A stretch of DNA of 64,000 bases, from assembly GCF_002879855.1 (NCBI RefSeq), contig NZ_PNYB01000022.1, forward strand, positions 1-64,000. The letters run 5' to 3'. The notes below the pieces were generated by a model. That model did not search any database. It was given only the letters and a program-made list of their open reading frames with translations, and had not been told where the DNA came from. The DNA is from Trinickia soli (GTDB taxonomy: Bacteria; Pseudomonadota; Gammaproteobacteria; Burkholderiales; Burkholderiaceae). This document shows positions 7,760-14,308 of the stretch, in pieces; within the stretch, counting starts at the first letter, position 1; the number at the start of each line of letters is the position of its first letter. The position numbers were made by a program, and so were the translations under genes.

Positions 7760-8230
7760 CTACGCCGCGCGCTTGTGCTCGGGAGGATCGACACGATAGC
7801 CGGCATGGATCAGGACTCGCTCGCACAAGGCGATGAAGCCCTCGACGGACAGATCGTTCTTCGCGTCGTTCGTGCGCCACGCGCATACCTTGAACGCCGC
7901 CGAGCTTGCCGACGCCTCAACATGGTCAACGGTGGGCAACAACGCGAAGCCCGCCTTGTATTGATGCCGGCCCTCTTGGGATTCGGCGTTCGTATATTTG
8001 CTGATGAGCGTCCAGTCGAGCACTTCGCCTGTGTAGTCGTCGCGGCCGCCGCTCGCGACAACTGCTTCGTGAATCGCCTAGCGATAAGCGGCACCCATCG
8101 CGTAATTCGCAAATCGCTTGCGATCCCTGCGCACGTGAGAGATAGCTTTACGAGCAAGCCATCGAAAATAGACCTGCTCCGACACGACGCCATCCAGAAA
8201 AGGAGGCAACTGATGCTTGCGCTGCGACAT
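7760..8230 (-). pseudogene. HNH-like endonuclease gene interrupted by an in-frame TAG
   Basis: One frame of 157 codons from ATG at 8230 (GGGGAAGAG upstream) to the stop at 7760, broken only by a TAG at codon 51 (8078-8080). Before it the protein is basic ('KAISHVRRDRKRFANYAMG'). After it come 'DDYTGEVLDWTLISKY', 'LLPTVDHVEA' and 'CAWRTNDAKNDLSVEGFIAL', which fit an HNH fold: a Y-T-G-E turn, a D-H pair and a late N-x-x-K. The codons on both sides still look coding, so the nonsense change is recent, a sequencing error, or read through by a suppressor. It starts 91 bp after the TrlF gene and was probably co-transcribed with it. Confidence 0.6.
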
Positions 8231-8321
8231 GGCTCTTCCCCGTTCAATGTTCGCCCTGATGCGACGATGGCAGCCCTTCTGCACGCGAACCCGCTGCCTC
8301 GCGCCATCGCCAACGAAACGC

Positions 8322-11300
8322 TCAAAGCGCGTATTTGTCGCTGCGGTTCTTAAACGCCGGCTTCGTCCCTTCGAGGATGTGAATCACCTTTTCGAGCATG
8401 TTCGGGTTCTCGATGCCCCCGGCCTCATAGCTAAAGCTGTGCTCGGTTTTGTTGCACTCCGCGTAGATGATCTGCTCAGCGTCGCACACCACCGCCAAGT
8501 TGGGATTGTGGGTGACGATGATGACTTGGCGCCGTTCCTTGGCTGCTTTGATGCATTTGACCAGGATCTTGTAGATCGTTTGGTTGTCGAGATTCTCCTC
8601 CGGCTGGTCGATGACAATGGGAATGTCGTCTTTGTCCACGAGCAGGTAAAAGACGAGCAGCAAAAGACCGCGCTCACCCGGCGACAGTTGCCCGATTTCC
8701 TGCTGCGCGTAGGTCAGCGAATATCGCGGCGACAGGTAGGCGAGCCCATAGATGTAGTCGAGCACCTCTCGCGGCCCAGCCGTGCGTCGCACTTGGTCGG
8801 CCAGCCTCGTCGGTCGCCCTGCGTCGTCTCTGCGATCGTGGCGAAGAAAATCGTCGAGTGTTTCCGCAAACGCGATCGTCCCTTCCGCGGTTGAGAAGTC
8901 GGCTTCGCTCAGAAGCTCTCGCATCCGTTGATCGCTGTCCTCGATCCCGTAAAACGATCCTCGCGCCTGGCGATTGATGCTCGCGAAGAAGCGCTCCTGA
9001 AAACCCGACTCGTCGATCCGAACCTGGAAGTCGAGAGGAAGAGGCATGTCCATCTGCTGCGCCGATTGAACAAAGGACTGAACCGGCTCGTATAGCCGAC
9101 GGTATTCGTTGACTGCCTCCACGATGAGCGCATGAACCTGCTTGGCCCTCTCGATCCGGCTCGCGCGCAAATCCGAAAGCCGCGCCGGCAACGCGGCGAG
9201 CCCCTCGATCTGCGCTTCCAGCCAGCCAATGCTGTTTGCCTTGTCCTTCCCGCCGATCAGTTCGGTTTTCGCCTTTTCCCATGCTGCGAGCGCTTCCTTG
9301 TATTGGATGAACAAGCGCTGCCTTTCGCCGAGCTTCGTCTTCGTCGCCTCGATGGCCGCCCTGACGGTCTCGCGTCGCTTAACGAGGCCGTCCGCCTCTT
9401 CGCTCAGAAGCGCCCCGTCAACGCTGAGAATCTCCGTGGCCGCCGCCACACTAACCTCATTGACGGGAGCCAGGTTGATTTGCAATGAGACAAGCTGATC
9501 GGGGCGAATTTCCGCGCCCAATTCGGCCAACAAAGGAGCCAGCTCTTGGAGAAACTGGTCGTGAGCCTTCTTGTGATTGTCGACTGCCTGCGAGATACGC
9601 TTCGCCAAGGCCTGCCGCTTGACAGCCGCCCCCTTGCGATCGCGAAGTGCCGCCTCCTCCTTGTCGACGGCCGCCGCTTGCGCTTCGAGCTGCTGGATCA
9701 GCTCGGCCGCTTGCTCCGATTCGCGCTGCGCTTCTGGGGAGGCGCCCGGGTCTGCGACCTCAACGGGTTTGCCAGCGTCGAGCGCCGCCAGCTCGGAGCG
9801 CTTTGCCTCAAGCTGCTTTTCCAACCCTGTCCGGAACTCAGCCGTCATCCGATCCTCGGTGGCCAGAATGTCGGCGTTGACCCTCGAAATCTCTTTGATG
9901 ATGGCTTGCCTCGCGGCATTGATTTCGGCGACCTTGAAGTCGATCAACGCGTCCATTGAGGGTTGGTCAAGCCGGTCCTCTTCGGGGACGTGGGAGAAGA
10001 TGATTTTTCGAAGTTCGCTGTCGAACGTGGATGATCCGCCCTCACCGAGCTCGTTGCATAGCGTTTCGAGATACAGTTGCGGCAGATACTTGATTCGCTC
10101 GACGGCGGTCGGCGAAGGGTTTTCGTCAAGCTGCCTGGTCGATTCCGAGCCGTCTCGCCAGACGATCGCAGCCGTGAAATGTTGCGCCGGCCGGCCCTTC
10201 GGGTTCCTGAAGCGCTGTTCGTTCAAGAACGAAAAGCCGGTCCGGTTCTTGGTGTCGCCCGCCAACGCGATAATGTCGGACAGCGCGCTCTTGCCGCTCC
10301 CCTTGTTGCCGATGATCGCTACAAGGTCGCTGTTGAGGGGCATGTCCACATCGAACCATGGATCTCGCAACGCCGAGCCGGGCTTCTTTTTCACGCGAAT
10401 CGACGAAACGTATTTCGTCCTATGGCGCTCGACCAATTGGCGCTTCGGCGGGTTGTCGCCGACGTAGACGCGGTTCGAAAACTCGCGGATCGCCTGCACC
10501 AGGCCCGCAAACGTGGCATCGGCCTTGATCCACGTGAAGCAGTTCCCAACGCGGTCCTTGTCCTTCTCCCCGCTCAACCAGTGAGCGTCCGAGCAGTCAA
10601 GAAGCAAGTCGTTCACGTTCGCATCGGCCAAGCTTTTGCGGGCCTTTTCGTAAGCCGCCGGGCTCTCCGCCGCGGTGAATACGAGATCCGCCTCGTTGAT
10701 GACGCTTCTCTTGTCGGCGATCGTGTGATCGCTCCATCGCAAGCTGTCCCATTCTGTTTTTCCGATGGCAAGCAAATGACGGCGTTCGAAAAACGGCGAG
10801 CTGAGCGCCTCCTTGACCTTCTCCATGCTGACGTTCAACGAATTGAAGCCCTCGGTCAGTGGATCGCCATAACCTGACTTTTGATCGTCGGGCGCCGCCG
10901 CAATGATAGCCTCGCCGAGCGCGCGAAGATTCTCGCGCGTGATCACGCCGCCCCATCGCGCCTCATGGTCGCGCGCCTCCGGCATCAGCTTGTAATGCCG
11001 GGTGATCGCGCTTAGGAACTGATCCCGGATCAACGCGGGATCAACCTCGTCGAAAATGACGTGCAGGTTTATCCGGCTCCAATTCGACTCGGAGTATCCT
11101 TCTTTCGTCTTTTGGAGAATGCCTCCAAACTTGTCGAGTCGCAGTTCCACGACCGGAAGAATCAAGTCCAAGTTCTGAAGCCGGCCCGCCTTTCGCGCTT
11201 GCAAGACCCGTTCGTAGCCGTCGACGAACACATAGTCGTTGATGCCGATGACCTTGAATTCGGGAGGCAAGGCTTCGAGATCGGAGATGAACGCTTCCCA

Positions 11301-11402
11301 CGCGGCGTCCGGGCCGCCCGGATAGTGCTGAACGATGGATGCTGGGGTATGCACATGCAAATCCCACTTTTTCCATGTCGAACCAATATTTTCATTTTCC
11401 AT
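8322..11402 (-). CDS. TrlF-type AAA-like ATPase: PHP domain fused to an SMC-like ATPase
   Basis: 1026 aa from ATG at 11402 with GGAGAC upstream; a further start at 11441 lacks a good site. The N-terminus is a PHP-type domain opening with 'KWDLHVHTPAS' (metal-binding H-x-H). An ABC/SMC-type ATPase follows: Walker A 'IGNKGSGKSALSD' (about residue 345), a long coiled coil with many Glu/Ala/Arg (about 485-780), signature 'LSPGERGLL' and Walker B 'IPIVIDQPEENLDN' (about 940), ending 'FKNRSDKYAL'. This matches what I know as TrlF-family AAA-like ATPases, related in design to OLD/Rad50-like anti-phage ATPases with a separate hydrolase domain. Flanking ardA, HNH-like and unknown genes support a role in nucleic-acid defence, but the activity has to be inferred. 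Confidence 0.8.
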   Translation of the reverse strand: MENENIGSTWKKWDLHVHTPASIVQHYPGGPDAAWEAFISDLEALPPEFKVIGINDYVFVDGYERVLQARKAGRLQNLDLILPVVELRLDKFGGILQKTKEGYSESNWSRINLHVIFDEVDPALIRDQFLSAITRHYKLMPEARDHEARWGGVITRENLRALGEAIIAAAPDDQKSGYGDPLTEGFNSLNVSMEKVKEALSSPFFERRHLLAIGKTEWDSLRWSDHTIADKRSVINEADLVFTAAESPAAYEKARKSLADANVNDLLLDCSDAHWLSGEKDKDRVGNCFTWIKADATFAGLVQAIREFSNRVYVGDNPPKRQLVERHRTKYVSSIRVKKKPGSALRDPWFDVDMPLNSDLVAIIGNKGSGKSALSDIIALAGDTKNRTGFSFLNEQRFRNPKGRPAQHFTAAIVWRDGSESTRQLDENPSPTAVERIKYLPQLYLETLCNELGEGGSSTFDSELRKIIFSHVPEEDRLDQPSMDALIDFKVAEINAARQAIIKEISRVNADILATEDRMTAEFRTGLEKQLEAKRSELAALDAGKPVEVADPGASPEAQRESEQAAELIQQLEAQAAAVDKEEAALRDRKGAAVKRQALAKRISQAVDNHKKAHDQFLQELAPLLAELGAEIRPDQLVSLQINLAPVNEVSVAAATEILSVDGALLSEEADGLVKRRETVRAAIEATKTKLGERQRLFIQYKEALAAWEKAKTELIGGKDKANSIGWLEAQIEGLAALPARLSDLRASRIERAKQVHALIVEAVNEYRRLYEPVQSFVQSAQQMDMPLPLDFQVRIDESGFQERFFASINRQARGSFYGIEDSDQRMRELLSEADFSTAEGTIAFAETLDDFLRHDRRDDAGRPTRLADQVRRTAGPREVLDYIYGLAYLSPRYSLTYAQQEIGQLSPGERGLLLLVFYLLVDKDDIPIVIDQPEENLDNQTIYKILVKCIKAAKERRQVIIVTHNPNLAVVCDAEQIIYAECNKTEHSFSYEAGGIENPNMLEKVIHILEGTKPAFKNRSDKYAL

Positions 11403-11644
11403 ACGGTCTCCGCGCCATTGGTTTTTCTTGCGCTCTCTCATGATCGCAGCCCCCGCGCCGCGACTCGGAACTCTGAAACTATATAGCCTGATTCACCATG
11501 GGTGGTAGGCTTAAAATAATCGCTGGGGTTGCGGCAGACGAGGCTGCACAGCGAGCGGGTCGCCCTCGCCCCCTCCCGCACGGAGAGGTTCTTCGGGAAT
11601 GGCCGTGACGGCGGCCGTCGCTTTCAAGCGAGGCCGCCGACGCA
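11403..11644 (-). other. Intergenic between ardA and the TrlF gene
   Basis: 242 bp. A GC-rich imperfect hairpin near 11590-11640 and an AT-rich stretch near 11475-11520 are the only notable features. The AT-rich part may carry the promoter of the TrlF gene; no clear hexamers are visible. Confidence 0.35.
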
Positions 11645-12154
11645 TTAACACTCGTTAGCGTTCAAAACCGTATAAGCCTGTCCGGCGAACTCGAATTCGT
11701 CGAGGTCGCCGCTAAGCCGGCAATCCCGCGCGTAAGCCTCGATGTCGACATACATCCGAACGCCCCGCGGCAGGTCCGAATAGAAGTCGTCGAACTGCTC
11801 GGCTGCCGCGTCAGCGAGCTCGCCCTTGCGAATGATGACGTCCTCGGCGTTGTCGATCGCGTCCCCCACCGTCTGGCCGCATCGCGACGCCAGGTAAAAG
11901 GCCGCTGCCTTGACCTCCGAGCGGAGGTCTTCCACGCGGTCGAACCAGGCCGAAAGGCCGGCTTGATCCACGCCGAACGCTGCGAAAAGCTGCGCGTCTG
12001 CCGCGTCGCCGTCGATGAACTGGATTTCAAACTCCTCCACGACATTGCCGAAAGAGTCCGCGCAGGCGGCGGCTCGTTGCAAATACTCATCGAAAGTGCC
12101 GAAGCAAAAGCCGACGGCGTCAAGATTGTAAGGACATGCGCAATAGGTGTTCAT
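11645..12154 (-). CDS. ardA: ArdA antirestriction protein
   Basis: 169 aa from ATG at 12154. Strongly acidic throughout (for example 'EFEIQFIDGDAADAQ' and 'DLDEFEFAG'), which fits ArdA, a DNA mimic that binds and blocks type I restriction enzymes during entry of mobile DNA. The expected three-part layout is visible: N-terminal 'YNLDAVGFCFGTFDEYL', a central 'FDRVEDLRSEVKAAAFYL' region and C-terminal 'MYVDIEAYARDCRLSGDL'. The protein ends with 'AYTVLNANEC', whose codons are repeated at 6044-6076. It is preceded by a leader with three stem-loops and lies downstream of the integrase remnant. Confidence 0.8.
   Translation of the reverse strand: MNTYCACPYNLDAVGFCFGTFDEYLQRAAACADSFGNVVEEFEIQFIDGDAADAQLFAAFGVDQAGLSAWFDRVEDLRSEVKAAAFYLASRCGQTVGDAIDNAEDVIIRKGELADAAAEQFDDFYSDLPRGVRMYVDIEAYARDCRLSGDLDEFEFAGQAYTVLNANEC
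11653..11686. repeat. ardA 3'-end sequence, right copy of the bracketing repeat
   Basis: 34 bp inside the last codons of ardA, matching 6044-6076 in 30 of 34 aligned columns and in the same orientation. It is the intact copy; the left copy is diverged. See the left copy for interpretation. Confidence 0.6.
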
Positions 12155-12217
12155 GTTTGGTTCCGGTCTTGGTTGCAGAAATTGAGAGCGATGCTCTCGG
12201 CCGGGAACCTCTTCGCT

Positions 12218-12238
12218 CCTCCTCCCCGCGGGAGGAGG
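12218..12238. repeat. Stem-loop in the ardA leader
   Basis: Perfect 9-bp inverted repeat, CCTCCTCCC and GGGAGGAGG, with a 3-base loop, 64 bp upstream of the ardA start. The stem is all purine on one arm and all pyrimidine on the other. Confidence 0.55.
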
Positions 12239-12273
12239 CGGGGGTGGTGGGCTGGCGCCGCAGGGAAGAAACG

Positions 12274-12298
12274 CAAAAACCGGCTCTTGCCGGCTTTG
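12274..12298 (-). terminator. Terminator-like hairpin upstream of ardA
   Basis: Read on the minus strand: CCGGC, AAGA loop, GCCGG, with A-A-G against T-T-T extending the stem and a run of five T after it. It has intrinsic-terminator form for transcripts coming from the integrase side, or could attenuate the ardA leader. It abuts the 19-bp inverted repeat. Confidence 0.5.
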
Positions 12299-12305
12299 CT
12301 CGTTG

Positions 12306-12355
12306 ATGCCCACGTCAGGTCTCTTCGCAATCGCTGAGAGACCTGACGTGGGCAT
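12306..12355. repeat. Perfect 19-bp inverted repeat
   Basis: Arms 12306-12324 and 12337-12355 are exact reverse complements (ATGCCCACGTCAGGTCTCT and its complement) around a 12-base loop. There is no T-run on either side, so it is not a typical terminator. It lies about 150 bp upstream of ardA. Folded single-strand promoters (Frpo/ssi type) occur upstream of ardA-like genes in plasmid leading regions. A regulator site or small RNA are alternatives. Confidence 0.65.
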
Positions 12356-12715
12356 GAACAAAGCCGCTCGTGGCGGCTTCTGAATGGGTTTGCGGCGATT
12401 CGCGGCGCCAGGCAAGAAGCGGCCGGCGTGAACGGCCCAAGCGCAGCGCTGGGGCGGGCGCGGCGGCCGCCGGCCAGGCGCCGCGCGTTTGCTTCGGCGG
12501 GCCCTCGCCCGACGCTGAGCGTGTGTATGGATTTGCGGGAAGCATGACCGCCCCGAGCAAAGCGGCCGGGCGGGCGAGGTTGCCGCTTTCGATGATGTGC
12601 CGACCGCGGCGCAATGCGCCGCTCATAACCAGCCGTCGCTCGCGCCTGAGGCCGTCCAGGTCGAATAGCTGTCAAGCGACGTCTTTTGGCCACTATGTAA
12701 ACCTCTGCATGGCGA
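12356..12715. other. GC-rich segment without a confident gene
   Basis: About 360 bp. A minus-strand frame (start 12626) has 'MSGALRRGRHIIESGNLARP' but then turns into low-complexity Pro/Ala/Arg and runs through the 19-bp inverted repeat, so I do not call it a gene. Nothing else recognised. Confidence 0.3.
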
Positions 12716-13094
12716 CCACTATGCGCACGTCGCAACTATATGCAGATCATGCGCTTGCACGTGGCCGATTCAGCGCCGGCGCGGCTCCCGGCGCGGTCGT
12801 TCAGCGTGGACCTGGACATAGTTTCTGGTGAGTGAAGTAGTCGCTTTGGCTTGACCGTGATGGCAGGACGAATCATCACCGCTAGGTCGAGACCGACCTA
12901 GCAACGAGAACGAGGGCACCTGCACGGCTCGAACCGCTGAGCAGACCAATATCGCCGAGGACCCGGACTCACTCCCGGCAGCACCGCGAACGTTATAACT
13001 ATGCGAAGAAGACCTCGGCCCAAATCCTCACCGAATCGAGGGCGACGTCGGCGATCTCATGGCGTGTGCGCATAGTTGTGACCTGCGCATAATG
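12716..13094. mobile_element. Small element with imperfect terminal inverted repeats at the integrase truncation
   Basis: 12716-12744 and the reverse complement of 13066-13094 agree at 24 of 29 positions around the core TATGCGCA...GTC.CAACTAT. Beyond each end lies another partial copy beginning CCACTATG (left, about 12690) or CCACTTATGCG (right, about 13135, reverse complement), so each end has two tandem repeat units. Multiple subterminal repeats are typical of recombinase-bound transposon ends, for example tyrosine-recombinase 'trio' (RIT) elements or IS21-type ends. The 320 bp inside hold no recognisable gene. A non-autonomous or internally deleted element is the simplest reading. Confidence 0.5.
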
Positions 13095-14066
13095 GACGTT
13101 TTGTGTCGGTTTTCTTAGCTGTATCGCATAAGTGGATGAATCTCGCTCTGCCGGCTCCGTGTGCTGCGTGCTATAACTTTCGCAGCGCCCGCCTTGACTT
13201 CGACAGCCGAGCAAGAGCATGGTGATGAGGAAGTCGACGCCGGTGCGGTTGTCGTTCTCGAGCCTTTTGCTCCAAGCCGCTTCGAGGAAAGGCCCGAGCG
13301 TCTCGCTCGGCGAAAGCGGATTCCGAGCGCCCCGCTCCTCGCGCTCGCGCGCGATCTGCGCGCGCGAGCGATACATGCCGTGCAGCGTCAGTATCGTGAA
13401 CGGATTCGCCGTCAGTGCCGGCGCGCGCCCCTCGTGAGTCGCGTCGAGCATCTCTTTGCCGATGGCCCATTTCGTCGCTGTCGACGCCAAGCGAAAGGTT
13501 TGCTCCGTCGCTGTGGGCGTCGCTGCGCCCTTGTGGAACTGCTCGATGATCTCGTCGGTCCTGAGCTCTTTGAGGTTGCGCGGCGCCCAATTCCACTCCT
13601 TGAACTTGTTCGCCGCGCGGTCAACGGCGCGAAGCGTCTCGGCGCTCGCGCGGCGCTTCACGCGCGTCGCAAGGTGGTTGCGGTAAGCCGCGATAACAGC
13701 GCCCAAAGTGGGCTCCAACGCGCCGGCCTCGCGCTTCGTCTTGTTCGGATTCTTGCCCGTCTCGACCATCGATCTAGCAAGCTCCGCGGCCTTCTTCCGC
13801 GCGAGCCCCAGGTCGAGAAAATCGGCCACATTGCCCACCGTCGGCATGATCGAAACCCCACCCACTTTCCGCCGGATGATGTAGGTCTTTTTGCCGGCGA
13901 CGCGGACCCCAAATCCGGGCGGCGCATCGCGGTTCGAATCCCATAGAATGTAGGGCTTGTTTTCCATGTTCGCTTCGAACACCAGGGCGCCCTTCGCGTT
14001 GACGGCGACCGGCCTTTCGCCGAGTTTCAGACGCTTTATTAGCGCCAAATTCAGGTCTGCTTTCAC
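12999..14066 (-). pseudogene. Truncated tyrosine-recombinase integrase
   Basis: 355-aa frame from GTG at 14066. The N-terminal 300 residues look like a phage/island integrase: DUF4102-like arm-binding part ('GFGVRVAGKKTYIIRRKVGG', 'LGLARKKAAELARSMVETG'), SAM-like core-binding helices, and the start of the catalytic domain ending 'FLITMLLLGCR', where the Arg is the first catalytic residue. From about 13190 leftward the sequence changes to unrelated codons ('SQGGRCESYSTQHTEPA') running into the inverted-repeat element. The K, H-x-x-R, H/W and Tyr nucleophile are absent. The island can therefore not excise by this protein. Confidence 0.75.
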
Positions 14067-14308
14067 GGTTGTCGTTCGCTTCGAGTGTATGAAAGGCCCC
14101 GAACAAGGGGGACCGGCGAATCGCCGGCAATCCCTTGCTTCACATGGCTTTGGCCGTTCGGCTTATGGCCGGGGGACTGCGCTCGAAGTATAGTCAACGA
14201 ATGGCCGCTAAAGGTCCCCGTTCGTTCCCCCTTGACAGCGGGGAGCATGGCGAAAGATGGGAGCGAATGTCCGCAAATGTCCGAACACGTTTTTCAACAA
14301 CCCATTGA
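14067..14308 (+). promoter_or_regulatory. Island-mutS junction with possible mutS promoter
   Basis: 242 bp between the integrase and mutS. A TTGACA at about 14232 is a good -35 hexamer; 17-18 bp downstream only a weak -10 (AAGATG) is seen. Two tandem AATGTCCG units (about 14263-14283) precede the mutS start and could be part of an attachment or binding site. No tRNA gene. Confidence 0.35.

Larger units (their letters stand above)
1..14250. mobile_element. Accessory genomic island (left end outside window)
   Basis: The segment from the left edge to just before mutS consists of accessory genes only: orphan T6SS effector/immunity sets, an IS4-like remnant, ardA, a TrlF-type ATPase, an HNH-like gene and a truncated tyrosine integrase. 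Several of these are broken, and intergenic space is much larger than in the core block to the right. The integrase lies at the mutS-proximal end, as is usual for integrative elements. No tRNA gene is visible at the junction and I could not define attachment sites. The right boundary (about 14,070-14,300) is inferred from the end of the integrase gene and the start of mutS. Confidence 0.65.

Noticed and set aside
12315-12626. 103-aa minus-strand frame upstream of ardA
   Set aside because: Mostly low-complexity Pro/Ala/Arg and it runs through the 19-bp perfect hairpin; no ribosome site.
13925-13950. GGTTCGAATCCC, like the T-arm of a tRNA, at the island's integrase
   Set aside because: It lies in the middle of the integrase reading frame and no acceptor stem, anticodon arm or D-arm can be built around it.
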